Positions 7,201 through 15,233 of a DNA stretch of 52,984 bases are shown here, in pieces. The translations under genes and the position numbers were made by a program. Below the pieces are notes generated by a model. It made no database searches, was not told the DNA's origin, and worked only from the letters and a program-made list of their open reading frames with translations. The stretch comes from an uncultured Pseudomonadota bacterium (GTDB lineage: Bacteria; Pseudomonadota; Alphaproteobacteria; RF32; CAG-239). Where the stretch lies: positions 102,855 to 155,838 of the forward strand of contig CASFJS010000008.1 of the NCBI GenBank assembly GCA_949295085.1, written 5' to 3'. Positions within the stretch are counted from its first letter, which is position 1; each line of letters opens with the position of its first letter.

Positions 7201-9964
7201 CGCTACGGTAGAAAATATGAAAACGCGCTACGAGAATGTTGTCAGAAATTATAACAACGTGGCGCAGGCCATTAAAAATATGGAAGGTGCCACCATTACG
7301 GAAATTTTTGCCAACACCGGCGTCATCCTGGATAATGTGACTTCGGCAGTTTCAAACACCACGGGGGCATTTGGTTCTTTAGGCGATTCTATATCCGATA
7401 TATCCAACGATATTCAAGATATAGGCAAGAGTACCGAACAACAACAAGAATTACAAAATCGTCGCGGTCAGGGCGAAGCCACCAATGCTTTGGATGCCGC
7501 TTTACAGGGGCAGGAATGGGATAAAGAAAACAAAGGTGTGGTCAAAGATGAAAACGGCAACATTGTAGAAGACGGCAGCCTGTGGAGCAATACGGTTGAT
7601 CTGGCCGGCGACATCAATCGAGGAACCAATGAACTTATGAATGATTTGGGTGAAGCGGCTTGGGCCGGCGGAGAAGTTGCCAATATTGTCGAAAATATTC
7701 CGCTGGGCGATGGCAAGAGCTTAAATGATCGCCATAAAGAAAAAGAAGAACAGAAAAAAGCCGAGCAAAAAGCTCAAGAACAAGCCGCAAGGGAAGATGA
7801 ATACCGGCAAGAACAAGAAAGAATACAACAACAGCGGGAAGATGAAGAAGCGGCCTATCGCGAAACCAACGCCGGCAAAAACCAAACCTATCGGGAGCAG
7901 TCAAGTCAGACGAACCAGCTCTATGACAGTATGAAACAGCAGGAAAGGGATGTCGAGAACCTTAAAGGCCAGCAACAACAGGCTCAGGAAATGGTTGACT
8001 CAAACTGTAAAGGTTCAAACGATACCTCGACTCTGTGTCAGGCCGCCCGCAATACTCTGGACGCCGCCAATTCGGCGCTCAAAGACAAGGAAAAACAGCT
8101 CTCTGAAACCGAGAAACAGTATAATCAGGCCAAAGAAGATCTGGAGGAATCGTATAACGAGATGCTGGACAGCAATATTGCCGCCGCCGAAGATGCCTAT
8201 AACGAGGCCTCAAAACAGGCAGACGATATCTGCGCCAAAAACCCAAGCAGTAGCGAGTGCGCCAATGCGCGTCAAAAAGCTCTGGATGCCGCGCAGGATC
8301 TGATGAATTATACCAACGAAAAAGAAAACCAAACCGGCGACAGCCGCAACACCATGAACGAAGATATTGACAATATGTTGCAAGAACAAAAAGAACGGGA
8401 TAAGCAAAAGCAGGAAGAAGATAGGCAAAAGGCTGAAGAATTAGCCAGACAGCGAGAGCTTGACAAGCTGGAAGAACAGTTCAACAAAGAGATGGCGCAG
8501 CAACAAGACTATCTGGATAACGAGGGAGGCTATGCGGATTTTGATTACCAAAAAGCCGTCAATGAGGCCAACTCGCTCAACAACCAGATTAACAATCTGG
8601 AAAGAGAGATAGGCAACCTTGAAGATGAAGTCGAGGAAAAAGCCGCCAAGGCCAGAGAAGCTTGCGCGTCAGATCCGGTCGGTTCGGTTTGTACCACGGC
8701 ACAAATGGCTGCCGAGGCCGCCGAAGAAGCCTTAAACAACAGGCGCAATCAGCTTGATTCGGCCAAAGAGGATTATGAGGACGCTAAAAATAAAGCCGAA
8801 GAAGCCTATCAAAATTCTCTGACAGCCAACCAAAATCAGGCACAGCGTGATTATGACAACGCCCGTAAACAGGCGGAAGAAGCCCAAAATCAGCTAAAAG
8901 ATATCAACAGCCGGATTGACGGCGCGGCCGATGAAGCTTCTCAAGCCAAAGATGCCTATGATAAAGCCGTGGCAGATGCTCAGGCGGCACGGGATGCATA
9001 CAATCAAGCCGCAGAATCCGGTGCGGATCCTGAAGAACTTGAAAAACTGAAAAACGCATATAACGATGCCTTAACCGTGATGGGCGATAAAGACAAAGAT
9101 TATAAAAACAAAAATCAAGAATATCAGGATTTGGCAAAACAACAACAAGAAGCCGAAAACGCCTATAATAAGGCTCAGAATCAAACCAACGAGGCGGTCG
9201 ACCGTCTGGCCTCGTATACAGATGAAGAAGTCAACCAGACCGGTGAAAACAAAGTGGAACTGAATAAGGATCAGGCCGAAAAGCTGGAACAAGAGGCTTT
9301 GTTGAAACAATATGAATCCGAAACCAACCCGAACGCTCTGGCTCAGGCTGCCAAAAACAGTTATGTTGAGCGCAAAAATCAAGCCGATGTGGCCGAATAC
9401 ACATTGAAAGAAAAAGAAAATATCGCCCGGCAGGCTTATGATGACTATCAGGCGGCAGAGCAAAAATGTCGGGAAAGCGGCGCAACGGAAGATTGTCGAT
9501 TGTCTAATCGGCTGAAAAACAACTATGAGCTGGCGTCAAATGAGGTTGCTGCGGCCAAACAGGAATACGATGCGCTCAACAAAGAATTGAGCGGCTATGA
9601 GAATGATTATCTGCAAAAATCTCTGGATTCCGAAAAATATAAGCAGCAGCAATACCAGGCGGCAATGAAACAAGCCGCTCAGGATATGAATAAGTACGAG
9701 GTAGAAGTATCCAGACAACGTCAGGTTGTTGAAGCGGCTGCTCTGGCTTACACACAGGCTAAGAATAATCTGCAAGAAGGCGATGAGGCAGGTTTGTTGC
9801 GGACAGCCAAATTGTACGATGAATATAAACAGGCCAAAGAAGTTTATGAAGACAGCCAAAGTCTGTTAAATCAGGCCAAAAATGCCTATGCTTCGGCCGA
9901 AAGCAATTATCAAAAATCCGTGGCCGAAGCCGAAAGACTGGAAAAACAATTGGGCGGTCGTTAA
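4274..9964 (+). CDS. Giant exported coiled-coil protein with an internal VirB2-like pilin core
   Basis: 1896 residues, start supported by AAGGGAGGA. A signal peptide (about 1-31, ending VWA-DDC) precedes an N-terminal arm of about 750 residues of heptad-rich Lys/Glu/Ala/Gln helices. Residues 790-846 are the only hydrophobic part and match the two-helix core of the two upstream pilins (AGFGLIAFA, NKLSWKWFAN). A C-terminal arm of about 1040 residues is again mostly coiled coil, with a less regular zone at 860-1130. About a dozen short Cys loops of the form C-x2-D/N-P-x-S-x2-C (for example CAQDPESEAC, CEEDPNSEKC, CAKNPSSSEC) occur in both arms and look like disulfide-closed turns between helices. 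Cys on both sides of the membrane hairpin fits a VirB2 topology with both arms outside the cytoplasm. I infer a pilin or channel subunit carrying long arms; no homologue with known function is recognised. Confidence 0.72.
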   Translation: MLKLSQISKVILTAGLILAFSAVLPANTVWADDCSKARTALRNTQSERDKAVKDAQKQVDQAKKELEKANKALPEAQSECTVELEYCQGYQAAKSAVATAQKKVNDAESNVQKVQSEQDKKVQEAQDKLTTACADKAKENQDKMGVAEPEKGSDKESGAAKNANRQQDKADEASKNLEDQNTKVDSAQDNLDAAKNAKEEAKQKAEDAKNKMLELCGDGNQDSQACKDAIEESNKSNQAYENAVQDEKDKEAALKAEEEKQKELQNKYDEEQGKADKKQDKAEEKAQKNVDKAQEKVDKYCTRGSPNYNPNQCEKSQQELANAKNDPTYREMEEERAVKEADEEFARETEQQWLEEQQQKEEKERREQELSEKGGEYAEDPTKASDDYDSLKSQADASAAREAETKDNLDAANERQQTAEANLKSAQEAYDAACVKSNSKECKAAAAKLKEAEEEKASADKAQEEAQKDYNEAEADNKKKQEDLSLASDAINNCDASDPACAAAQANKAQTDSANDLAAKEDAYAQAQENTEQAERDLAAAEQEYEDAATEMAAVCGSSPDSPECEAAKQRVAEASEDVIAKKDALAAAEGEEEAAKQDKEEAEAKNEEASSGSLDAAANNAKDKMGEACAEDTNSDACRAATRAYNQAEIDKAAYEKERACAQDPESEACKTATANLEAAQKNASDYEQQLAEADKNAAEEAHDAETETACEEDPNSEKCLKGRQSIIERECGEPSDPGYQKCRDDLQYQWSGIKGFSEIREMGPSADFVYNASEDKDVLEQVTRRAALVIVSLKPIVYIFAGFGLIAFAWMAIFNKLSWKWFANIAIGLFLVANMGRLIEYFVLDGDRGYYIGYWTDAAKDTGEPSGSRLADAFNDAYYVYGDVSYDVPGLKTYTPSSDGLIDHSDAIAALKQAEADRIAREKARLAGNTPEEKEARKFCQSTEGASGWNNFASCIKDIVATTKKVADVVKTGAATVENMKTRYENVVRNYNNVAQAIKNMEGATITEIFANTGVILDNVTSAVSNTTGAFGSLGDSISDISNDIQDIGKSTEQQQELQNRRGQGEATNALDAALQGQEWDKENKGVVKDENGNIVEDGSLWSNTVDLAGDINRGTNELMNDLGEAAWAGGEVANIVENIPLGDGKSLNDRHKEKEEQKKAEQKAQEQAAREDEYRQEQERIQQQREDEEAAYRETNAGKNQTYREQSSQTNQLYDSMKQQERDVENLKGQQQQAQEMVDSNCKGSNDTSTLCQAARNTLDAANSALKDKEKQLSETEKQYNQAKEDLEESYNEMLDSNIAAAEDAYNEASKQADDICAKNPSSSECANARQKALDAAQDLMNYTNEKENQTGDSRNTMNEDIDNMLQEQKERDKQKQEEDRQKAEELARQRELDKLEEQFNKEMAQQQDYLDNEGGYADFDYQKAVNEANSLNNQINNLEREIGNLEDEVEEKAAKAREACASDPVGSVCTTAQMAAEAAEEALNNRRNQLDSAKEDYEDAKNKAEEAYQNSLTANQNQAQRDYDNARKQAEEAQNQLKDINSRIDGAADEASQAKDAYDKAVADAQAARDAYNQAAESGADPEELEKLKNAYNDALTVMGDKDKDYKNKNQEYQDLAKQQQEAENAYNKAQNQTNEAVDRLASYTDEEVNQTGENKVELNKDQAEKLEQEALLKQYESETNPNALAQAAKNSYVERKNQADVAEYTLKEKENIARQAYDDYQAAEQKCRESGATEDCRLSNRLKNNYELASNEVAAAKQEYDALNKELSGYENDYLQKSLDSEKYKQQQYQAAMKQAAQDMNKYEVEVSRQRQVVEAAALAYTQAKNNLQEGDEAGLLRTAKLYDEYKQAKEVYEDSQSLLNQAKNAYASAESNYQKSVAEAERLEKQLGGR

Positions 9965-9984
9965 AATTAACCTGTTATTCATAA

Positions 9985-10028
9985 AACGGAGGTATACTTA
10001 AGGTATGAGGGTATACCTCTGTTTTTTT
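9985..10028 (+). terminator. Rho-independent terminator after the giant coiled-coil gene
   Basis: Thirteen-pair stem (9985-9997 with 10011-10023, one G-T pair), 13-base loop and a run of T at 10022-10028, 20 bases after the stop. It separates the pilin group from virB3-virB4. Confidence 0.85.
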
Positions 10029-10071
10029 CGCCAAAAAAGCAAATAACGGTAGGATAAAATTATTTGCCCGG

Positions 10072-10100
10072 TTGCGAAATAAAAACGGATGTTTTATCAT
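10072..10100 (+). promoter_or_regulatory. Candidate sigma-70 promoter for virB3-virB4
   Basis: TTGCGA at 10072-10077 and TATCAT at 10095-10100 with a 17-base spacer, directly after the terminator and 30 bases before the virB3 start. Match to consensus is 4/6 and 5/6. Confidence 0.45.
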
Positions 10101-10130
10101 CTCTGAGAGTACGAATCAAAAGGGGTTGAT

Positions 10131-10421
10131 ATGCGTGAAGTTATCTTAAAAGCCGTCGCCAATCCGCCCAAAATATTGTGGGGGCCGTTTTTGCCGGTCA
10201 TGATTAATATGGGCATACAATTTCCGATGATGTTTATGTTTATAGGTACCGCCCGCGTAAATCCGTTGTGGTTTATGTGCTCTTTGGTTCTGGGGCATGT
10301 CTTTTGTGTCTTTATGGGCGTTAAGGAGCCTCACATTTCAACCATGATTCAGGCTTATGGTCAAACGGCCAAAAAAACAAATAACCTGTATAAAGTAAAG
10401 GGGAATAAATTTGCGCCCTGA
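10131..10421 (+). CDS. virB3: VirB3-like T4SS inner-membrane protein
   Basis: 96 residues with AAGGGG before ATG 10131. The N-terminus (KAVANPPKILWGPFLPVM) has the Pro-Pro and Gly-x-Pro pattern of VirB3 proteins before two closely spaced hydrophobic helices (about 20-45 and 48-66), followed by a short polar tail. VirB3 sits in the inner membrane and supports VirB4; in some systems the two are fused. Here the stop codon overlaps the TTG start of virB4 by 11 bases, which agrees with the family's usual gene order and suggests translational coupling. Confidence 0.75.
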   Translation: MREVILKAVANPPKILWGPFLPVMINMGIQFPMMFMFIGTARVNPLWFMCSLVLGHVFCVFMGVKEPHISTMIQAYGQTAKKTNNLYKVKGNKFAP

Positions 10422-12840
10422 TTATGATTTCTTTTCGATCTTTGTTGAGGGATTGTCCAATTTTGAAGTCATTGTGGCAATAGTTGGCTTTATTTCCGCG
10501 GCGGCTTTTGCCGGTTTTTGGGCAACCAAATTCGGTCATCTGGTTTTGCCGCATCCGCGAGAATCCCGGGTTTCGGACTTTATGCCTTTTGAAAAGCTTT
10601 TGTCCGACGGTATGACAATCCGTTGCTATAACGGTTCGTTGGCGCGCGTTTTCCGGGTGACGGGTGTCGATTTGGCTTTTGCCACCGGTGAAAAAGTTGC
10701 CTCAATGTTGGAAGCGCGTAAATCCTGGATCGACGGGATGTCTGATTTACAGGTAACCTGTCGGGTTATTACCTTAAGGGAAAAAGTCCCTTTGGAAGAT
10801 AACGTCGGCGATTTTAACAATCCGCTGCTGCAAAAAATATCCGAAATTTGGGAGGAAAACGTTAATCGTGTTTTCTTCAATACCCACTATATTGTTTTAT
10901 CCGTTGCCGACCGTGACGAAAACTTAAAAGACTTAAACTATGCCTCGCAATCTTTGGTCGCGACCTTAAATGATTACGGTGTAAAACCGTTGATTGAAGA
11001 AGAAGGCAGCGACCCGCAGGATAGTCCCTTTATTGTTTATTCAAAACTTTGTTCGCCGGTCTCCCGTCCGGCTCCTAAAGTCCACAACGCCACCGGCGCC
11101 CAGCTCAATGAGCTCTTGACGGCAGATCATATTCATTTTACCGGCGAGGAAGGTGTCATCAAGTTTTTCTCCGGCGAAAAAGAACTTTATGAGATTGTTA
11201 TGGGGATCCGCTCCTCCGGAGATTACATGGATGAGGCCATGGTTAACTCACTGCTGGCTATTGATTGCGAGCTTGTTTTACTGCACAATGTGCGCCCGAT
11301 TTTTAAGCCTCAGGCACGTGCGCTTTTAATGCAGCAACAACGTATGGCTGCCATGACCAGTTTTTCCGGCGATGTTATTGAGCAATACGGCGAGGTTTTG
11401 GCCGCAATTGAAGAAAGCGACAGTGACCATCAAGCCTTGACCGAATACGCCATGGCCATTATTTTACGGGGCGAAAACAAAGAAGAACTCGATTATGCCG
11501 AAGGCGAAGTTCAGCGTATTTGCCGGTTGTTCAGCGTTACGCCGGTGCGTGAGGGTTGGGTGGCGCAGGCAACTTTCTTTAACCAGTTTCCGACTTATGA
11601 AACATTGCCGCGGACGTATCGTTATTTGTCGCGGGTGGTGGCCACGGCCATTTCGTTTGATAAGCCTTCTGAGGGTTTTTCAAAATCGGACTGGGGGCCG
11701 GGAGCTATTTCCGTATTTCGCACGACTTCCGGTTCGGCTTACCGTTTTCAATTTCACGTGTCGTCTGAGGATTCGGCCGTGGCACACTGTTGTATTATCG
11801 GTCCGACGGGACAAGGTAAAACAACCCTGCTGACTTTCTTGGCCGGTCAGGCGATGCGCCATGCGGACCTGAAAGTGTTTTTCTTTGACCGCCACCGCGG
11901 TGCCGAAATTTTTACCCGCGCCATTCATGGCGCCTATGTTGGGTTTGAGGGCGATGAAAAAAATGTTTCCTTAAATCCGTTCGACTGTGCCAACACACCA
12001 AACAACCGCGCTTTTTTGCGCCGTTGGATGCGTGCCATTACCATGGTGGATGATGCCGTTTCCGAAAAAGAAATTGCCCGTGCGGTCACCACGGCTTTTG
12101 ATTATCTGCGGCCGGAAGAACGTATGATGACAAATTTATACAAAAGCTGTTTTTCGCCGACGGGAAATATGCGGCGCGAATTATTCAAATGGGTTAATCC
12201 CGACCAATACGGCAATATTTTTAATGCCCAGAATGACAGTCTGGATCTAAAAGCCAAACGTTTTATGGCTTTTGACTTTACCCATATTTTTGAAGATGAG
12301 ATTTTGGCACCGGCCGTCATCAGCTACATTATGCACCGTATTCAATCAGAAACTGGTGAAACCGGAGTGCCGTCGCTGATTATGATTGATGAGACCGCGC
12401 CGATGTTAAAACACCCGATGTTCCGTGACTATTTTGTTATTGGTCTGCAGGAAGGGCGTAAAAAACGCCAGGCCTATCTTTGTGCTTTCCAACAGCCGAA
12501 TATTATTGATAAATTGGGGGTTGGTGAGGTTATTCGCGGTCAATGTCAGACGGTTATCTTTTTCCGTAATCCGCAGGCCATGCCGGAAGATTATGTTAAC
12601 TGGAACCTGACCGAAGCCGAGACAGATTTTATTTTCGGTAAATCATATCGCGATTTCCCGTATGCCATTTTGTTATCGCGGCCGGCAACGGGTGAGTCTG
12701 TTATTTTGGATGTCGATTTGAGCGGATTAGGCCCATACCTGAAGTTGTATAACTCCGGTCGTAAAAATGTGTTGCTGGTTGAAGAACTTATTAAAGAATA
12801 CGGCGAGGATAACTTTGTTACAAAATATTTAAATATTTAA
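10411..12840 (+). CDS. virB4: VirB4 T4SS ATPase
   Basis: 809 residues. It starts with TTG at 10411, inside the end of virB3, with AAAGGGGA at 10397-10404; no ATG lies near enough to replace it. A hydrophobic N-terminal segment (about 18-40) is followed by the CagE/TrbE/VirB N-domain and the C-terminal RecA-like ATPase domain. Walker A is GPTGQGKTT (464-472) and Walker B is SLIMIDETA (655-663, D660/E661); FFFDRHRGAEIF follows Walker A as in VirB4. Length is normal for VirB4. It powers assembly and substrate movement from the cytoplasmic face of the inner membrane. All key residues are present, so it should be active. This is the VirB4 type rather than the IcmB/DotO type of T4BSS. Confidence 0.95.
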   Translation: MRPDYDFFSIFVEGLSNFEVIVAIVGFISAAAFAGFWATKFGHLVLPHPRESRVSDFMPFEKLLSDGMTIRCYNGSLARVFRVTGVDLAFATGEKVASMLEARKSWIDGMSDLQVTCRVITLREKVPLEDNVGDFNNPLLQKISEIWEENVNRVFFNTHYIVLSVADRDENLKDLNYASQSLVATLNDYGVKPLIEEEGSDPQDSPFIVYSKLCSPVSRPAPKVHNATGAQLNELLTADHIHFTGEEGVIKFFSGEKELYEIVMGIRSSGDYMDEAMVNSLLAIDCELVLLHNVRPIFKPQARALLMQQQRMAAMTSFSGDVIEQYGEVLAAIEESDSDHQALTEYAMAIILRGENKEELDYAEGEVQRICRLFSVTPVREGWVAQATFFNQFPTYETLPRTYRYLSRVVATAISFDKPSEGFSKSDWGPGAISVFRTTSGSAYRFQFHVSSEDSAVAHCCIIGPTGQGKTTLLTFLAGQAMRHADLKVFFFDRHRGAEIFTRAIHGAYVGFEGDEKNVSLNPFDCANTPNNRAFLRRWMRAITMVDDAVSEKEIARAVTTAFDYLRPEERMMTNLYKSCFSPTGNMRRELFKWVNPDQYGNIFNAQNDSLDLKAKRFMAFDFTHIFEDEILAPAVISYIMHRIQSETGETGVPSLIMIDETAPMLKHPMFRDYFVIGLQEGRKKRQAYLCAFQQPNIIDKLGVGEVIRGQCQTVIFFRNPQAMPEDYVNWNLTEAETDFIFGKSYRDFPYAILLSRPATGESVILDVDLSGLGPYLKLYNSGRKNVLLVEELIKEYGEDNFVTKYLNI

Positions 12841-12920
12841 GATAAGCGCGTTAAAACGTTTATCTGCAAAGGAAAGTATGCTACTATAGAAATAGGGCGG
12901 AGACGTTTGGGAGAAAGGCC

Positions 12921-14642
12921 ATGAAATCACGTTTTTTAATACTCCTGCTGGGGATGTTGTTGGTACCGGCCGTTAGCCGGGCACAAATACCGACATTAGA
13001 TATTCCGGGCACGATTCAGGCCGCAACGGAAGTTGGCAACACCTTAAACAATGTCAAGGAAAGCGTCACTCAGGTTACCCAGTATCAAAAAACCATGGCG
13101 GCAATTGGTACCGCCAAAAAAAACGTATCCGAGTTTATTACCAAACAGAAAGAACGGCTTGAAAAAATTAAGGAAAAAGCCGAAAAATATAAGCAACGTG
13201 TAGAGGAATATGTCGCCAAAGCTCAGGCATATAAAGCCGAAGTTGAGGGGCGTATTAATCAAGTCCGCGATGCGGTGCAACAGGCCAAAGACAAAGTTGA
13301 TGAAGTAAAAGATAAGATTGACGAGGTAAAAGATAAAGTCGACGAAGCAAAAGATAAAGTTAACGAAATCAAAAATAAAATTGGCGAAGCCAAAGAAAAG
13401 CTGGACGAACTTAAAAGCAAAATGGAAGAAGCCTGTATTAATCCTGATTCGGATGCCTGCAAAGAGGCAAGCGAGGCATATAATGATGCCGAAGAAGAAT
13501 TAACCGAACTTAATAATGAAATGGAAAATACCTGCGGCGATCCTAATTCCGATGCTTGTAAAGAAATAACCGCGGCTTATGAACAAAGCAATGCAACGGC
13601 AAAAATAACAAATGAGGTTGCCGCAAGAGAAGTCTTGTCGACCAAAGAAGTCTCGTCGGTTAAAGAAGTCTCGTCGGTTAAAGAAGTCTCGTCGGCCGAT
13701 TTGGTTGATATGCCGGCTATAAAATCATCGCGGCAGCCGATAATGACCACGGCGGCGGAAACGGCTGTAGAGAGTATGTCCGCCGTTAAAGCGGTGGCAA
13801 AAGAGGCCGCAACGACCGCGGCGCCGAAGCGGGCCGCCGTTAAAGCGGTGGCAAAAGAGGCTGTAACGACCGCGGCGCCGAAGCAGGCCGCCGTTAAAGC
13901 AGTGGCAAAAGAGGCCGCAACGACCGCGGCGCCGAAGCAGGCCGCCGTTAAAGCGGTGGCAAAAGAGGCCGCAACGGCTGCCGCCAAACCGGCTGCAGCG
14001 AGCGGTACGACAAAAAGCATAAGGAAAACCGCTCCGGCTGTCTCAAATCAGCCGGTTCGTCAGTCGGTTCCGGCCGTCCAAAAACCGACGAGAGCCAGTT
14101 TTAAGACATCATCGGGGTATGGATTTATTCACAAACGCTATCCTTTGGCATTTGCCAGTTTATCATTAGACATTGGCGGCAATGAAGGCGGCGAAACCGA
14201 GGATGGTATTTTAGTCGTTCCTGATGGTTTATCTCTGCGTTGTGATATAAATTTTGAAGACGCCGCAAAAGAAGGTGTTTATGACACGTGTATCCGACAG
14301 ACCAATAATATTATTTTTAGTGAAATTACCGATGAAATCAGCTCAAAAGACAATCAGGACGCCAGGAGAGATTTGGATAACGCCAGGGTTGAATATATGG
14401 CGGCGGCTTATTTTGAAGCTTTGAGTGTTTATAATGAAAGCATGACATTCAAGAATAATGTTGTTGATCCGATTTTAAATTCCGAGGTGGCCGATGTTCA
14501 AAATGCCTGGGTTTATACCAAAGAAATCAATCAGGCATTGGGCACGCGTATTAACAACCTGAATCGTTTATGGGCAAGAGCGCTGAATCTTAAAACTTTC
14601 TCGCTCTATGTGATGGATGGATTACAAACACCGGAGGACTAA
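12921..14642 (+). CDS. Exported coiled-coil protein with VirB5-like N-terminus and Ala/Lys repeats
   Basis: 573 residues; GGGAGAAAGG precedes ATG 12921. A signal peptide (1-21, ending SRAQ) is followed by IPTLDIPGTIQAATEV and a Gln-rich helix, which recalls mature VirB5 minor pilins. Residues 60-165 are a regular coiled coil with KDKVDEVKDKI-type heptads. Two Cys loops (CINPDSDAC and CGDPNSDAC) match those of the giant protein at 4274. An Ala/Lys/Thr linker follows with four 18-residue repeats, then a C-terminal domain (about 400-573) containing LSLRCDINFED and DTCIRQ, which is echoed in the next gene. It is probably a surface or periplasmic T4SS component; the VirB5 link is only suggestive. 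A GATAAGCG/CGTTTATC hairpin sits at 12841-12864, just after virB4. Confidence 0.62.
   Translation: MKSRFLILLLGMLLVPAVSRAQIPTLDIPGTIQAATEVGNTLNNVKESVTQVTQYQKTMAAIGTAKKNVSEFITKQKERLEKIKEKAEKYKQRVEEYVAKAQAYKAEVEGRINQVRDAVQQAKDKVDEVKDKIDEVKDKVDEAKDKVNEIKNKIGEAKEKLDELKSKMEEACINPDSDACKEASEAYNDAEEELTELNNEMENTCGDPNSDACKEITAAYEQSNATAKITNEVAAREVLSTKEVSSVKEVSSVKEVSSADLVDMPAIKSSRQPIMTTAAETAVESMSAVKAVAKEAATTAAPKRAAVKAVAKEAVTTAAPKQAAVKAVAKEAATTAAPKQAAVKAVAKEAATAAAKPAAASGTTKSIRKTAPAVSNQPVRQSVPAVQKPTRASFKTSSGYGFIHKRYPLAFASLSLDIGGNEGGETEDGILVVPDGLSLRCDINFEDAAKEGVYDTCIRQTNNIIFSEITDEISSKDNQDARRDLDNARVEYMAAAYFEALSVYNESMTFKNNVVDPILNSEVADVQNAWVYTKEINQALGTRINNLNRLWARALNLKTFSLYVMDGLQTPED
13782..13985 (+). repeat. 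Four 54-bp in-frame repeats (Ala/Lys linker)
   Basis: Units start at 13782, 13836, 13890 and 13944, each coding AVKAVAKEAATTAAPKQA or close variants; the last one diverges. The copies are nearly identical at the DNA level, so copy number probably changes readily and sets the linker length. Confidence 0.85.
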
Positions 14643-14645
14643 AAT

Positions 14646-15233
14646 ATGAAAAATGTCAAAACATATTTTTTTCCGATAATCTTGCAAATTTTGTTGGCAT
14701 TTGCGGCAATATATCCGGTCGCAGCCGAGGATGACGGCACGGATACAAACGGAACTTTTCTGTTGTCACCGGTGCTGACATTGCGTTGTGGTTTGGATTC
14801 CAAAAGTCCGGAAATTACAGAAGATTGTATTCGGCGTCTGGCCTACGACTACCAAACAAACGCGCCGGTAGGTTATGCCAATTATACGCAGGAAAGACAA
14901 GCGATTATAGGGGATTATGCAAAGGCCTATTTGGTGACGTCGATTAACGGGATGATTGCCGCCGGAAATTACGAAACACGGATTGATCAACTAGTCGGTA
15001 AAGATCCGACCATAGATATCAGTCTGGATGGTGACGCCCGCGAAGATATTGAATTTAATAACAAATTATCATCCGATAATTCAACATCATTGCTAAATGC
15101 TATCGGGTACAGTGCGGCAGTTACCAATATGGAAAATATCCGCAATATTTTAGATACATTGGTCCCGGCAACGGAAATAGACGTCAACGAGAATACGGAT
15201 TTAGCTGGTCCGCCGAGCGGAGGCGCCCAATGA
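14646..15233 (+). CDS. Exported protein of unknown function
   Basis: 195 residues, with GGAGG 8 bases before ATG 14646, 3 bases after the previous stop. A signal peptide (about 1-28, ending PVAAE) precedes a mature domain with LTLRCGLDSK and EDCIRRLAYDY. These match the order and spacing of LSLRCDINFED and DTCIRQ in the C-terminal domain of the previous protein, followed in both by a helix with Y-x-K/E-A-Y/L. I infer a free-standing copy of that domain, probably with one disulfide. No named family is recognised. The ATGA overlap with the next gene implies coupled translation. Confidence 0.6.
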   Translation: MKNVKTYFFPIILQILLAFAAIYPVAAEDDGTDTNGTFLLSPVLTLRCGLDSKSPEITEDCIRRLAYDYQTNAPVGYANYTQERQAIIGDYAKAYLVTSINGMIAAGNYETRIDQLVGKDPTIDISLDGDAREDIEFNNKLSSDNSTSLLNAIGYSAAVTNMENIRNILDTLVPATEIDVNENTDLAGPPSGGAQ

